64,000 nucleotides of DNA from Trichocoleus sp. (GCA_036702865.1 DATNQD010000074.1:62001-126000); one strand, 5' to 3'; positions 1 to 11,681 are shown, counted from the stretch's first letter. Notes: a model not told the origin generated them from the letters alone. Numbers and translations: made by a program.

Positions 1-8
1 CATTACGT

Positions 9-602
9 ATGCAACTACAGCAAATTCACCTTCCTCATCAAAATCTTGCAATTAAAACGCTTTTATTAGGACTTACCTTCCTGTTAAGCTCAAATCCATC
101 GCCTGTAGAGGCAGGCCAAACAATAAACACCGCCTTCGCTCCATCGCTAGTGGCTCAAACAACCCCCAGTTCAACGGCTCGCCAGCGCCTTGTTCAGGTC
201 TTTTTTCCTCGCTTTCCTCAAGCAGGCAATGATTTTACACAGGTGGCTCCTGTTAGGCGATCGACCTCATCCAGTAGCGTGGCACGTTTTGCGATCGAAC
301 AACTAATTGCCGGACCCACAACCGCTGAACAACAGCAGGGATTGCGACCTGTCATTCGCTTGAGCGGAGCCTCAAATTGCAGCAGCAACTTTACACTGAA
401 TCTGGCGAACCAAACTGCTCAACTCAAGTTTTGTCGGCAAGTTGTTTCGGGTGGCATTGGAGATGATGCGCGGGCAAAAAGCGCGATCGAAGCAACCCTG
501 AAGCAGTTTGCATCAATTCAGCGAGTCATCATTCTCAACGCAGATGGCAGTTGCTTTGGGGATCAGAGTGGCGAAAATCGCTGTCTTCGATCGGCTCAGT
601 AA
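9..602 (+). CDS. Secreted GerMN-domain protein
   Basis: The 197-residue product starts with a hydrophobic segment (about residues 15-30) ending near an Ala-rich site around residue 35, which fits an export signal. From about residue 60 to 175 it resembles the GerMN domain: a VQVFF strand, a segment RFAIEQLIAGPT typical of the family, then alternating strands ending in a VIILNADGSC turn. GerMN proteins are exported and probably bind cell-wall or other extracytoplasmic ligands; cyanobacterial members have no settled function. Four cysteines in the C-terminal half could form disulfides. The ATG lies only 9 bases from the window edge, so the upstream promoter cannot be judged. It converges on the TspO-like gene with 3 bases between the stops. 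Confidence 0.75.
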   Translation: MQLQQIHLPHQNLAIKTLLLGLTFLLSSNPSPVEAGQTINTAFAPSLVAQTTPSSTARQRLVQVFFPRFPQAGNDFTQVAPVRRSTSSSSVARFAIEQLIAGPTTAEQQQGLRPVIRLSGASNCSSNFTLNLANQTAQLKFCRQVVSGGIGDDARAKSAIEATLKQFASIQRVIILNADGSCFGDQSGENRCLRSAQ

Positions 603-605
603 TCT

Positions 606-1364
606 TCATTCCAGTCGCTCAAGGGTGCGAGCCTGAGTTCGACGCAAGCCCAACAAAATCACTAGCCCGATCGCACTGACAATCGCTGTACCGCTGATTG
701 CGGGGTTGCCAAACTGCCGGACTGCAACGGCGACATAAGCCCAAACGAATACGAGCGTAAAGGCAATATCGGCTCGTTTGAACGCGACGATCGCTCCCAA
801 AACAGCTCCGACAATCAGCATAATCACTGTCCAACCCGTATCGCCAATTCCCCATCCATTCCAGCCTGCTGCATAAAGCGCAGAGGCAATATTAACGATC
901 GTTGCAACTGAAATCCAGCTGAGGTAAATACTAAAGGGGATCTGCGCCATCCATCGTCGATCGCGTGAGGCTGACGTTTTGCCAATTTCCAGTTGCAGGT
1001 AAGCTCCAATTAATGACAACAGAATGATCAGCATCGCCAGCACTGAAACAGCAAACAAACGAAGCGTGAAGAGATAGATCCAGGCAATTTGCGCCAAGCA
1101 AGCTACGATGAGCAAAAGGTTTACGCGCCGAATCATCGGATTTTGACGTTGAGCGGGTCGTAATTGATAAACTCCATAGGCAATTAATCCGAGATAAATG
1201 ATGCCCCAAATTGCAAAGGCATAATTTGCAGGTGTAATCTGTACACCCTGAAGAATTGTGTTTGCAATCTCGCCTACGTTTAATCCCTGAGGCGGGAAGA
1301 AATTGGACAGGCTATTCACAATCAGCGTTCCGAGAATCGCGACTAGGGTTACAATCGGCAGCAT
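606..1364 (-). CDS. TspO/MBR-like tryptophan-rich membrane protein
   Basis: A 252-residue, strongly hydrophobic protein with about seven to eight membrane-spanning stretches. The N-terminal third carries the family-like stretch ITPANYAFAIWGIIYLGLIA and several conserved Trp and Tyr residues. Proteins of this type are labelled tryptophan-rich sensory proteins, related to TspO, which handles tetrapyrroles and stress signals. This protein is longer than classical five-helix TspO (about 160 residues), so a direct TspO function is not certain. The start is an ATG at 1364. It is convergent with the GerMN gene and no co-transcribed partner is visible. Confidence 0.75.
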   Translation of the reverse strand: MLPIVTLVAILGTLIVNSLSNFFPPQGLNVGEIANTILQGVQITPANYAFAIWGIIYLGLIAYGVYQLRPAQRQNPMIRRVNLLLIVACLAQIAWIYLFTLRLFAVSVLAMLIILLSLIGAYLQLEIGKTSASRDRRWMAQIPFSIYLSWISVATIVNIASALYAAGWNGWGIGDTGWTVIMLIVGAVLGAIVAFKRADIAFTLVFVWAYVAVAVRQFGNPAISGTAIVSAIGLVILLGLRRTQARTLERLE

Positions 1365-1997
1365 CGTTTTATTTTAGAGGCTTTCCTTTAACAGTTATTT
1401 CTTAAACAAGGATTTGACTCTAATCCTATCCATTACCGTACATTTTGGAACTGTGCTTTTACTCCTGCAACAGATGGAGTTTCTAACACAAAGATTTGCT
1501 TTGCCATCAACTAAAACCATGGCTCCAAATTCGGACAATTCTATCGCAATGGTTTACTTCAATCCCTCAACAGTCTCCCCGCTTCTCAATGAATTTGAGA
1601 TTTCAGTACAGTTGGGAAAATTTTTTGCGCGGCTATCAAGCGATACAGCCCAAGTGCTTTGAACAACTACAGAAATCGACCAGGAGTACGTCGCCGCATT
1701 TGATATTGGGCTGCAAATGGCTTAAGTTCTGTTAAACACAAATTTCTGTTAAGAGCAGTGATGTGACGTAATCCGTCGCAGATTGTTGTGCTATGTCACA
1801 TTTGCCCCAGCTCAAATCAGGTAAGGTTGCAATATCTCCAAACTTGGGCATTCTATATAGGAATAGAGGGAACGATCGACCTCGATCCACCAGTTAGCCC
1901 CGCTGACCCTCGCTAGACTAGAACTGCCAAACTCAGGCTAGGCGAGTCGGCATCCCCCTCGATGATCCTTCATCATCTCGATTCCAAGGAACTAGCC
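1365..1997. other. Intergenic region, no supported gene
   Basis: This spacer contains two overlapping plus-strand reading frames (1414-1662 and 1496-1735) in different frames. Neither has a recognisable domain or a good ribosome binding site, so they look like chance frames or decayed coding DNA. Otherwise I see only promoter space for the divergent TspO-like and HD-domain genes. Confidence 0.4.
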
Positions 1998-2843
1998 ATG
2001 TTTAATGCCACAGAACTGCTAATTGATGACTTTGTTCGCCAACTCAAAGAAGGCTACCACCGGACGTATGGTGGCTGGAAGCACGACTATGAGGACATCA
2101 TTGGCTGGGTTGGCGCAATGGCTTTGGAGAATATCGCGAACAGTGATGCGCTCTATCACAACGTTGAACACACAATCCTGGTGACGCTCGTAGGACAAGA
2201 AATTCTGCGCGGTCGGCATATTCGACAGGGGGGCGTGTCTTGTGAGGACTGGCTACACTTCATTATTTCGCTGGTCTGTCATGATATCGGCTATGTGAAA
2301 GGTGTTTGCCGAGAAGACCGAGAAGGGTGGTATGACACAGGCAGAGATGGAAATCTCGTTCATTTGCCGCCGGGTTCATCGGATGCCGGCCTCACCCCCT
2401 ATCATGTCGATCGCGCCAAGCTATTCATCGAAGAGCGGTTTGGGGGACATAGCCTGATTGATGCAGAGCGAGTCAAGCAAAACATCGAGCTAACCCGCTT
2501 CCCGGTTCCTAATGCAGAAGACCATCAAGACACAATCAACTATCCTGGGCTGATTCGTGCCTCTGATTTGATTGGGCAACTGAGCGATCCCCGCTATCTG
2601 AAGAAAATCGGTGCCCTGTTCTATGAGTTTGAAGAGACGGGCGTTAATAAAGCGTTGGGATATCGGCATCCGGGCGACCTTCGCAAAAACTATCCCAAGT
2701 TCTACTGGAACGGCGTTTTCCCCTATGTGAAGGACGGGCTACGCTACCTGGAACTCACGCAGCAGGGGAAGCAAGTCATCGCAAACCTCTACTCCAACGT
2801 CTTTGTGGTCGAACATGAACCGATGGGCGTAGGCGAAGAGTAA
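1998..2843 (+). CDS. HD-domain metal-dependent phosphohydrolase family protein
   Basis: With the ATG at 1998 the protein has 281 residues. An upstream ATG at 1962 is in frame, but AAGGA sits about 8 bases before 1998, so the shorter start is preferred. His54 and His58 (HNVEHT) and His95-Asp96 (VCHDIGY) match the H...HD metal ligands of the HD superfamily, which hydrolyses phosphate esters, often of nucleotides. A later Asp in IRASDLIGQL could complete the site. No second domain (GGDEF, EAL, PAS) is attached. The substrate cannot be told from the sequence. The gene stands alone, followed by the GHL10 gene after about 120 bases. Confidence 0.75.
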   Translation: MFNATELLIDDFVRQLKEGYHRTYGGWKHDYEDIIGWVGAMALENIANSDALYHNVEHTILVTLVGQEILRGRHIRQGGVSCEDWLHFIISLVCHDIGYVKGVCREDREGWYDTGRDGNLVHLPPGSSDAGLTPYHVDRAKLFIEERFGGHSLIDAERVKQNIELTRFPVPNAEDHQDTINYPGLIRASDLIGQLSDPRYLKKIGALFYEFEETGVNKALGYRHPGDLRKNYPKFYWNGVFPYVKDGLRYLELTQQGKQVIANLYSNVFVVEHEPMGVGEE

Positions 2844-2962
2844 CCTCTGCCTTTGATGAAGTTTTTGTAAATCTGATTCTGTATTCTGTTCTACAGTTCA
2901 CTTCGCAAAAAGATTGCGCTAGGGTACTCTCTGGATCGTTTTGCTCAGAGGAGTGTTTTGCT

Positions 2963-5794
2963 GTGGTTGACTGTCACCCTCAGCCGTTGGGTTCTCAAAG
3001 ATGCGTTGTTGCTCAGGCATCAAAACAAATGGTTCCCTTCTGGCGCTGTTCTTTGGTTGGAACACTCACAGGCATCCTTTTTACCCTTCCATTGAGTTCG
3101 ATCGCCCTTGCTGCTGCGCCTGCACCCCAATCCGCACCCGCCCCAAGCCAAGCGCAAGCCTCGCCAACGGTAGCCGTCGTTCAAAGCCCTGAAAATGCTC
3201 CCTACTGGCAAGCCATTCTCGATCGCCTGCAACAGGCTGGAACCCCCTATGAGGTAATTCGTTGGGAAACGGTTCAACGAACGGTGGAGCCTCGTCAAGC
3301 AACCGTTTTGTTTCTGCCGAATGTTGAAACTATTTCAGCCACTCAGGTGCTTGCCATTCAAGACTGGCTCAACCGGGGCGGCAGAATCATCGTGACAGGG
3401 GCAATCGGTCGCCAATCCTCTCCAGGAGTTCAGCAGGCACTGCGATCGTTGCTTGGCGCTTACTGGGAGGCTGCCTTACCTGACAGAAGTACTCTACAAC
3501 CCCTCGTTACAGCAACTCATCGCTGGCTTCGCTCAGGTGCGACCGAGCAACCGATCGCAGGTGGATCTTTAATTTCAACGAGTTTGATCAGTCAACCGGT
3601 GGCAACCTGGAATTCCTCGGCAGGCAGTTCTACTCGCGCAGGTCAAACAGGAAGCCGAACGGCGATCGTCGCGACGCAACAAACGACTTTCTTGGGCTGG
3701 AACTGGGGCAACCCTGATATTAGCTCGATCGACTTTGACGGCAGTTGGATCAAAGCAGCAGTCGATCGCTTTCAAAATCTTCCCCCCCTCCTCGCCGCAT
3801 CGACTCCCCCCAGACCTATCCCCTCACCTTCATCCCCCGTCGCTCGTTCACCTGAGAATCCCAGCAGCAGATATTCCCCATCCCCAAATTCCCAACCTTC
3901 ACCTGCGATCCCTCGCCCATCCTCCATTCCTGAGTCTCCAACCGCTGACCCGGCTGAACAAGTTGCCCCTCCCGGACTTCCTGTCGAACCCAATAATCAA
4001 CGGATCACGCTGATGGAAGCCACGGCGATGAAGCAAGAGCTGACCAACCTGATTGGACGGTTTGAAAGTGCCCTATTAGCAGCGGAGTCTGCCACCAGCT
4101 CGACTGATCTTCAGGTCACAACTCGTCGGACGACATCCACGCAGGAGAGCCTGACTGCGAGCGTCGATCGCACCCTCCCTCTGGCAAATCCAACTTCTCC
4201 CTCAGCCGCTATCTTGCAGCAAGCCAGACAAGGATTAACCGAATTTTCAGCAAGGCTCCAGCAACAAAATTATGCAGGCGCAAGGCAACAGTGGCTCGAA
4301 ACAAGACAACTGCTCTGGCAAAACTTCCCCACCGATCGCCCCTTCGCCCAGTCCGAGATTCGCGCCATGTGGATGGATCGAGAAACGATCGTGCGGGCAG
4401 GCTCGCGACAAGGATTAGCGCGGATTTTTGACCAGTTGAAAGCGGCTGGCATCAATACCGTCTTCTTTGAAACGGTGAACGCGGGCTATCCCATTTATCC
4501 CAGTCGGGTTGCACCAGAGCAGAACCCCTTAACACGCCAATGGGACCCTTTAGCGGCGGCTGTGGATTTGGCGCATGAGCGGGGCATGGAGCTTCATGCC
4601 TGGGTCTGGACATTTGCAGCAGGTAATCGCCCCCATAATGCAATTTTGGGTCTACCGTCTGACTATCCAGGTCCAATCATTGCTGCTCATCCTGATTGGG
4701 CAAACTATGACAATCGCGGCAATCTTATCCCGATCGGGCAGGGCAAGCCTTTTCTTGATCCGGCAAATCCAGCCGTTCGCCAATACCTCTTAAGCTTGTT
4801 TGAGGAGATTGTGACCCAATATCAGGTGGACGGGCTACAGCTCGACTACATCCGCTACCCGTTTCAAGACCCTGGAGCTGGACGGACTTATGGCTATGGC
4901 TTAGCAGCAAGGCAGCAGTTTCAGAATTTGACAGGGGTTGATCCACTGACGCTTTCACCCCAATCCCCCCAATGGCAGCAGTGGACAGAGTTCCGCGCGA
5001 ACCAGGTTAGTTCTTTTGTGGCTGAAGTCTCAAAATTGGTGCATCGTCGCCCAAATCTCATCCTTTCGACCTCGGTTTTTGCATTACCAGAGCATGAGCG
5101 AGTTCAGGACATCCAGCAATCTTGGGAAACCTGGGCAAGAAATGGCCATGTAGACATGATTGTTTTGATGAGCTATGCGCTAGATACCAATCGGCTGGAA
5201 CATCTGGCAATGCCCTGGATAGATGGCGAGATTAACTTAGGTTCAACGCTGGTTTTACCAGGAATTCGACTGCTCAATCTCCCAACCGAGATGGTGCTGG
5301 ATCAAATGCAGGCACTCCGCGATGCTTCAGCAGGAGGGTATGCCCTCTTCGCGACGGATAACCTGGCTGCCCCGCTGCAAACTATCCTCAACCGCACCCA
5401 GGGAGCAGACCGATCGCCCAGTTCCATCCCTTACCGCCAACCCTTTACGGCCGCTGCCGATCGCTTTACTGCCCTGCGTCGAGAATGGAGCTATTTGCTC
5501 AGCCAGGGACAACTCTGGATGCGCGAACCGGAACTGGCAGTCTGGCGAACTCAAGCAGATGCCGTTACCCAAGCCTTGAATCAGCTTGCTGCTCATCCCG
5601 ATCGTCAATCTCTAGCGCAAGCCAGAACTGCACTTCAAACATTTCGATCGCAGTTTGACGACTGGATGTATCTTCAGGCGCTCAATCAAAACTATCGCGT
5701 CCATACCTGGGAAAATCGGCTGGCAGTTTTGGAAAAGCTCTTAGACTACGGAGAGCAAACGGTTTTGCTCAGGCAGGCGGCAAGACCAGAATAA
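2963..5794 (+). CDS. Secreted GHL10/DUF187 glycoside-hydrolase-like protein
   Basis: A 943-residue protein with a GTG start at 2963, preceded by GAGGAG. A signal-like hydrophobic stretch lies near residues 30-50. Residues about 70-180 form an alpha/beta region resembling a class-I-amidotransferase-like fold. A Pro/Ser-rich linker follows (about 275-340). The core, from about residue 465 (EIRAMWMDRETI) to 760, is the GHL10 family (formerly DUF187), a TIM-barrel related to glycoside hydrolases; it includes FFETVNAGYPIYPS, ELHAWVWTFAAGN and DGLQLDYIRYP near residue 622. The C-terminal 130 residues are helical. It probably acts on an extracellular or periplasmic glycan, but the substrate is unknown. 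Its neighbours give no pathway hint. Confidence 0.85.
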   Translation: MVDCHPQPLGSQRCVVAQASKQMVPFWRCSLVGTLTGILFTLPLSSIALAAAPAPQSAPAPSQAQASPTVAVVQSPENAPYWQAILDRLQQAGTPYEVIRWETVQRTVEPRQATVLFLPNVETISATQVLAIQDWLNRGGRIIVTGAIGRQSSPGVQQALRSLLGAYWEAALPDRSTLQPLVTATHRWLRSGATEQPIAGGSLISTSLISQPVATWNSSAGSSTRAGQTGSRTAIVATQQTTFLGWNWGNPDISSIDFDGSWIKAAVDRFQNLPPLLAASTPPRPIPSPSSPVARSPENPSSRYSPSPNSQPSPAIPRPSSIPESPTADPAEQVAPPGLPVEPNNQRITLMEATAMKQELTNLIGRFESALLAAESATSSTDLQVTTRRTTSTQESLTASVDRTLPLANPTSPSAAILQQARQGLTEFSARLQQQNYAGARQQWLETRQLLWQNFPTDRPFAQSEIRAMWMDRETIVRAGSRQGLARIFDQLKAAGINTVFFETVNAGYPIYPSRVAPEQNPLTRQWDPLAAAVDLAHERGMELHAWVWTFAAGNRPHNAILGLPSDYPGPIIAAHPDWANYDNRGNLIPIGQGKPFLDPANPAVRQYLLSLFEEIVTQYQVDGLQLDYIRYPFQDPGAGRTYGYGLAARQQFQNLTGVDPLTLSPQSPQWQQWTEFRANQVSSFVAEVSKLVHRRPNLILSTSVFALPEHERVQDIQQSWETWARNGHVDMIVLMSYALDTNRLEHLAMPWIDGEINLGSTLVLPGIRLLNLPTEMVLDQMQALRDASAGGYALFATDNLAAPLQTILNRTQGADRSPSSIPYRQPFTAAADRFTALRREWSYLLSQGQLWMREPELAVWRTQADAVTQALNQLAAHPDRQSLAQARTALQTFRSQFDDWMYLQALNQNYRVHTWENRLAVLEKLLDYGEQTVLLRQAARPE

Positions 5795-5972
5795 TTGCCA
5801 GCAGAAATAATTTCAAACGAACAGGCTCCAACAGTCTCAAAGTAGAACAGGCTAAGCTAAGAGCAAAGAGAACCGACCCAATCCAACTATCCTATTAAGA
5901 AATATAAAAAGCACTTAGACTTTTCAGTCATTTTCATTATTTTTTAATTATTCCTTCTGCTGTGTCACCCGT

Positions 5973-6488
5973 ATGGAGCTTGATGAGTTTCTCCATTGCT
6001 ATCGGTCAGGACAGCGCAATTTTCGCGCCAAAAATCTACGCCATCTGCAACTAAAAGATCATCAACTTGCTGAAATTGATCTGAGATATGCGGATCTGCG
6101 AGGCGCAAACTTACAAGGTGCTGATTTGACAGGCGCAGTTTTGACAGGTGCCATTTTGAGCGAAGCGAATTTAGCTGGAGCAAACTTGACGCGAGCGATC
6201 GTCAATCAAGCAAAGCTCATTCGGGCAAACCTCAGCCATGCTTACCTCAAGTGCACCAGCTTTGAGTATGCAAATTTAATCATGGCAAATCTCAATCATG
6301 CAAAATGCCATCAGGTTAATTTTAGGGAAGCTAACCTGACAAGAGCTGACTTTTGCGGTGCAAACAACTTGATCGAGGCAACCTTTACGGGTGCAATTTT
6401 TAGCTTTACAACCCTGCCAGATGGCACTTTGCAGAACTACTTAATCTATGCAGAAAAGTCAGATTTAGGGCTGACCTGCAAGCTATAA
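5973..6488 (+). CDS. Pentapeptide-repeat protein
   Basis: A 171-residue protein built largely of A(D/N)LXX pentapeptides, seen as runs such as ADLRGANLQGADLTGAVLTG between about residues 25 and 150. Such repeats fold into a right-handed quadrilateral beta-helix. There is no signal peptide or membrane segment, so it is probably cytosolic. Cyanobacteria carry many such proteins, mostly of unknown role; this one lacks any kinase or peptidase domain. It is convergent with proB (58 bases between stops). Confidence 0.85.
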   Translation: MELDEFLHCYRSGQRNFRAKNLRHLQLKDHQLAEIDLRYADLRGANLQGADLTGAVLTGAILSEANLAGANLTRAIVNQAKLIRANLSHAYLKCTSFEYANLIMANLNHAKCHQVNFREANLTRADFCGANNLIEATFTGAIFSFTTLPDGTLQNYLIYAEKSDLGLTCKL

Positions 6489-6545
6489 CAAGCGTTTGCT
6501 CAGGAGAATTTCAATCTCCTAGCAGCAATAAAATCACCGTAGTGT

Positions 6546-7658
6546 TCAAAGACTCAGCACCAAATTGTCTCGGTGAACTACAGTTTCAGCACCGCGATAG
6601 CCCAAAATTTTGGGAATTTCCTCAGAGTGACAGCCTCGAATTTTTTGCAGTTCTACACTGCTGTAATTGACGATGCCTCGTCCAATTTCCTGCCCGGCAT
6701 AATCCAAAATCTGCACCGCTTCTTGGGGTTGAAACTCGCCCTCAACCTGACGAATTCCGGCAGCCAAGAGCGATTTACCTGCATCTCGGATCGCAGTGAC
6801 CGCGCCAGCATCAAGGTATAGTTTGCCTGCAGGAACCAGACCATGAGCAATCCAGCGTTTTCGAGCCGTAAACGGATTTGCCTGTGGCTCAAATCTTGTC
6901 CCTATTGCCTCGCCTTGCAGAATTTTAAGAATGTTTTGCGGCGATCGTCCTTCCATAATAACGGTGCGAATTCCGGCAGTGGTCGCAATCCGGGCAGCCG
7001 CAATTTTTGTGATCATGCCGCCAGTCCCCCAAGCTGTCCCTCGATCGCCCACTTCCACATTGAGGGCTTCTAGCTGATCAAGATCATCCACCACAAGAAT
7101 CGGTTGAGCATCTGGATTGGCGCGGGGATCAGCAGAATAAAGGCGATCGACATCGGTGAGCAGAAACAGCCAATCGGCTCCGACCAAACTGGCAACCCGG
7201 GCAGACAGGGTATCATTGTCGCCAAATTTCAGTTCATCGACTGCCAACGTATCGTTCTCGTTCACGATCGGGATGACGCCCAGCTTCAGCAATTGACGAA
7301 AGGTGCGGTAAGCGTTGACATAGCGACCCCGCTGCATCAGGTCAGTTCGCGTCAGCAAAACCTGGGCGATCGGCTGCTGGAGGGAGCTAAACAAGTCATC
7401 ATAAACCCGCATCAGGCGACCCTGCCCCACGGCTGCCACCGCTTGTTTCATGGCGATCGTTCGAGGACGTTCCGTTAGCCCCAGACGGGCACAGCCCACC
7501 CCCACTGCCCCAGACGAAACCAAAATCACATGATGCCCCTGCTGCCGTAGCTGACTGAGGGCTTCAACGAGTTGGGCGATTGTTGCCAATGCTAAATAGC
7601 CTGTATCGGGCTGCGTCAGGCTAGAAGTTCCAATTTTGATAACGAGCGTTTGCGACAT
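6546..7658 (-). CDS. proB: Glutamate 5-kinase
   Basis: Catalyses ATP-dependent phosphorylation of glutamate to gamma-glutamyl phosphate, the first step of proline synthesis, in the cytosol. The amino-acid-kinase domain spans about residues 1-240: [10 protein letters not shown] at the N-terminus, [26 protein letters not shown], and [16 protein letters not shown] domain follows (about 275-355), giving the normal full-length bacterial architecture of about 370 residues. The ATG at 7658 is preferred over an in-frame GTG at 7664 two codons upstream. proA is not next to it. PUA-containing forms are usually feedback-inhibited by proline. Confidence 0.95.
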   Translation of the reverse strand: MSQTLVIKIGTSSLTQPDTGYLALATIAQLVEALSQLRQQGHHVILVSSGAVGVGCARLGLTERPRTIAMKQAVAAVGQGRLMRVYDDLFSSLQQPIAQVLLTRTDLMQRGRYVNAYRTFRQLLKLGVIPIVNENDTLAVDELKFGDNDTLSARVASLVGADWLFLLTDVDRLYSADPRANPDAQPILVVDDLDQLEALNVEVGDRGTAWGTGGMITKIAAARIATTAGIRTVIMEGRSPQNILKILQGEAIGTRFEPQANPFTARKRWIAHGLVPAGKLYLDAGAVTAIRDAGKSLLAAGIRQVEGEFQPQEAVQILDYAGQEIGRGIVNYSSVELQKIRGCHSEEIPKILGYRGAETVVHRDNLVLSL

Positions 7659-7664
7659 TGCCAC

Positions 7665-8168
7665 TGAAATTGGGCGGTGAGATTCCGAACCTTCGATTTT
7701 AAACGGTTTTCGACAGCTTATTCAGTTCAAAGCTGAAGCTTGGCTGATAGGTAGCTCAATTGGATTGGACTCAATCTTCAAGCAATATCCAGATATCGAG
7801 AAGAGACTGACTATTTCACAACTTCTCATGAAGTTTCAACAATTGCACCAGATTTTCTCGGATTGCCTCTTCGAAGATATGAAATAATTCTTTGGAATCA
7901 GTCGATCGACACTAAAAAATAGTGAAGCAGCTTATTTGATTAGGCAGATCTACTAAACAGAGCGATGGGTTCCCCGATTCAATTAAAGGGTGAGCGTTAG
8001 CCATTGTTAGGATGGCATGAAGCTCAACTTAAATTTGTGGGAAATCTAACTTCTGAGATTGTTTGTCGAATCTTTAACCAAATTGGTGAAGGATAGACCT
8101 GAGCAGAACTGCTTAAGCCAGTCTTCCGCCGATTGTCAATGTCACGATGTAGGGTAGGAAATAGAAGC
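7665..8168. other. Intergenic region between proB and gmd
   Basis: About 500 bases of moderately AT-rich DNA between divergently transcribed genes. I see no gene, convincing hairpin or repeat; it presumably holds both promoters. Confidence 0.4.
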
Positions 8169-9248
8169 ATGACAGAGCGAAAACGTGCACTGATTACGGG
8201 AATTACAGGTCAAGATGGATCATATCTCAGTGAGCTTCTGCTCGAGAAAGGATATGAGGTTCATGGCATTATCCGTCGTACCTCTACCTTCAATACCGAT
8301 CGGATTGATCATATCTACGCTGACCCCCACGAAGAAGGCGCTCGGTTATTTCTACACTACGGCGACCTGACGGATGGCACAACACTTCGCCGCATCATTG
8401 AAGAAGTCGAACCCGCAGAGATTTATAATTTGGGCGCTCAGTCTCACGTTCGGGTGAGTTTTGATTCACCTGAATATACGGCTGATGCCGTCGGCATGGG
8501 AGTGTTGCGGATTCTGGAAGCAATCCGTGACTACCAGCATCGGACTGGCAATGTCGTTCGCTTCTACCAGGCAGGCTCTTCGGAAATGTATGGCAAAGTT
8601 CAGGAAGTGCCACAAAAGGAAAACACGCCCTTCTACCCCCGGAGCCCCTATGCCTGTGCCAAAGTTTATGGGCATTGGCAAACCATAAACTACCGCGAAT
8701 CGTATAACCTGTTCGCTTGTAACGGCATTCTGTTCAACCATGAATCCCCCCGTCGCGGCGAAACCTTTGTGACCCGCAAAATTACTAGAGCCATTGCTCG
8801 CATTGTGGCTGGACAGCAGAAAAAGCTGTTTATGGGCAACCTGGATTCTAAGCGGGACTGGGGCTATGCCAAAGATTACGTTCGAGCCATGTGGCTGATG
8901 TTGCAGCAAGAGCAGCCGGATGATTATGTTGTGGCAACGGGCGAAACCCATTCCATCCACGAATTTTTGGATATTGCCTTTGGTTATGTCAATCTCGACT
9001 GGCACGACTATGTTGAGTTTGATGAACGGTATCTGCGTCCGGCGGAAGTGGATCTGCTGATCGGTGACCCGACCAAAGCAAAGGAAAAGCTGGGATGGGA
9101 ACCCTCAGTCACATTTGAACAGCTGGTTTACTTGATGGTCGAAGCGGATCTGAAGGCAATGGGTCTTGTTCCCCTGAGTGGGCACACGCTCCGATCGGTG
9201 CTGGATCAGGCAACCGTGCGGCAAGGCGTTGGCAGCATGATGGCTTAA
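8169..9248 (+). CDS. gmd: GDP-mannose 4,6-dehydratase
   Basis: Converts GDP-D-mannose to GDP-4-keto-6-deoxy-D-mannose with NADP(H), the first committed step toward GDP-L-fucose. The Rossmann motif [14 protein letters not shown] is at the N-terminus, followed by [14 protein letters not shown], the catalytic Tyr-Lys motif in [15 protein letters not shown] and the family segment [16 protein letters not shown]. Length (359 residues) is normal. The ATG at 8169 is favoured because the extra 12 upstream codons of the longer frame look unlike the family. The next gene, fcl, starts 57 bases downstream and takes the product of this enzyme, so the two very likely form an operon feeding surface polysaccharide synthesis. 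Confidence 0.96.
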   Translation: MTERKRALITGITGQDGSYLSELLLEKGYEVHGIIRRTSTFNTDRIDHIYADPHEEGARLFLHYGDLTDGTTLRRIIEEVEPAEIYNLGAQSHVRVSFDSPEYTADAVGMGVLRILEAIRDYQHRTGNVVRFYQAGSSEMYGKVQEVPQKENTPFYPRSPYACAKVYGHWQTINYRESYNLFACNGILFNHESPRRGETFVTRKITRAIARIVAGQQKKLFMGNLDSKRDWGYAKDYVRAMWLMLQQEQPDDYVVATGETHSIHEFLDIAFGYVNLDWHDYVEFDERYLRPAEVDLLIGDPTKAKEKLGWEPSVTFEQLVYLMVEADLKAMGLVPLSGHTLRSVLDQATVRQGVGSMMA

Positions 9249-10256
<1,008 letters not shown>

Positions 10257-10468
10257 GATTAAGAGCAGGCTATCCAATTAGTCTATTCATTCTGGCGATT
10301 GCGGCCGTGAAATTGAATCCTTTCGCTTCAACTCTCTAGATCTAGCAGTGCTTGTGGTCTGGGGAGTTTTTGTTGGAAAAGCGAGAATCGTCCCTGCGAT
10401 GGAGGTTGGTAGAGGCTTGATTGCGAACAATGAAGCAATAGAAGTTGCGTGAAAAAAAGAAATCATCT

Positions 10469-10654
10469 ATGAAAATCCTGAAGTACCTGCTGGCAATTGT
10501 GATTCCCCCACTGGGCATTCTGTTTACCTACGGCGTTAGTATGACTCTGGCAATCAACATTCTGCTGACATTGTTGGGCTGGCTTCCAGGCAGCATCCAC
10601 GCCATTTGGGCAATCTCCAAGCATGAAGAAAAATTTGGTAGCGGAGTTGCTTGA
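10469..10654 (+). CDS. Pmp3/YqaE-family small membrane protein
   Basis: A 61-residue protein with two hydrophobic helices (about residues 4-24 and 30-50) and the family signature LAIVIPPLGILF followed by LLTLLGWLPGSIHAIW. Pmp3/YqaE proteins are plasma-membrane proteolipids linked to salt and low-temperature stress and membrane potential. An in-frame TTG at 10445 would add eight charged residues; the ATG at 10469 gives the usual family length. The gene stands alone between fcl and lipA. Confidence 0.9.
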   Translation: MKILKYLLAIVIPPLGILFTYGVSMTLAINILLTLLGWLPGSIHAIWAISKHEEKFGSGVA

Positions 10655-10796
10655 CGAACATTGGTTGAATCTGGCTCATTGCTGTAATTTAGTGTGACTC
10701 TGTCTTCTTATGGGGCGGAGTCATTCGCTTTAGGGGACAATCGCTTGCTGTTAAGATGAACTTGTCTAAATCTAGCGATCGAAACTCAGGAACAGC

Positions 10797-11681
10797 GTGG
10801 TAGTTAAGCCAGATTGGTTAAGAGTCAAGGCTCCACAGTGGGAGCGAGTCGGTGGGGTTAAAGAAGTCCTGCGCGATTTGGGGCTGAATACGGTCTGTGA
10901 AGAGGCTTCCTGCCCCAACATTGGTGAATGCTTCAATGCGGGAACTGCTACGTTTTTGATTATGGGTCCTGCCTGCACCAGGGCTTGCCCTTACTGCGAT
11001 ATTGACTTTGAGAAGAAGCCCAAAGCCCTCGACCCGACAGAACCCGATCGACTGGGGGAGGCTGTCCGAAGAATGGCGCTGAACCATGTGGTGATTACGT
11101 CAGTCAACCGGGATGATTTATCCGATGGTGGTGCATCACAGTTCATCAAGTGCATTGAAGCAGTGCGATCGGTTTCGCCTCAAACGACGATCGAAGTCCT
11201 AATTCCTGATCTTTGCGCTAACTGGGAAGCATTAAGTCTGCTTTTGTCTGCTAAACCAGAAGTCCTGAATCACAATACGGAAACGATTCCTCGCCTCTAC
11301 CGTAAAGTGCGCCCACAAGGAAACTACGACCGATCGCTAGAGCTACTGCGTCGATCGCGGCAAATTGCACCCTCGGTCTACACCAAATCTGGAATTATGG
11401 TGGGCTTGGGCGAAACTGATGCTGAGGTACGTCAGACCATGGAAGATCTGCGATCGGTGGACTGCGATATTTTGACGATCGGGCAATATCTCCAGCCGAG
11501 CCAGAAGCACTTAGGGGTACAAGAATTCGTCACGCCAGAGCAGTTTGACCAGTGGCGACAGTTTGGCGAATCGCTAGGCTTCTTGCAGGTTGTTTCTTCT
11601 CCCCTGACTCGCAGTTCCTACCATGCCGAACAAGTCCGGGAACTAATGACCCAAAACCCTCGCCAAACTGAAAACTCCTGA
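10797..11681 (+). CDS. lipA: Lipoyl synthase
   Basis: A radical SAM enzyme that inserts two sulfurs into octanoyl groups on E2 and H proteins to make lipoyl cofactors. Both cluster motifs are present: the auxiliary-cluster cysteines in [12 protein letters not shown] and the SAM-cluster [11 protein letters not shown]. The C-terminal segment ends with SSYHAEQV, which carries the conserved Ser-Ser-Tyr. It has 294 residues, the normal length. The start is a GTG at 10797 with AGGA about 7 bases upstream. It converges on the phosphoribulokinase-family gene with only 13 bases between the stops and no visible terminator. lipB is not adjacent. Confidence 0.96.
   Translation: MVVKPDWLRVKAPQWERVGGVKEVLRDLGLNTVCEEASCPNIGECFNAGTATFLIMGPACTRACPYCDIDFEKKPKALDPTEPDRLGEAVRRMALNHVVITSVNRDDLSDGGASQFIKCIEAVRSVSPQTTIEVLIPDLCANWEALSLLLSAKPEVLNHNTETIPRLYRKVRPQGNYDRSLELLRRSRQIAPSVYTKSGIMVGLGETDAEVRQTMEDLRSVDCDILTIGQYLQPSQKHLGVQEFVTPEQFDQWRQFGESLGFLQVVSSPLTRSSYHAEQVRELMTQNPRQTENS

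Noticed and set aside
1414-1735. Two overlapping short plus-strand frames
   Set aside because: Different frames, no domain, no good ribosome binding site; possibly decayed DNA but not supportable as genes.
1760-1800. CRP-like TGTG...CACA sequence upstream of the HD-domain gene
   Set aside because: The spacing between half-sites does not fit the TGTGA-N6-TCACA consensus.
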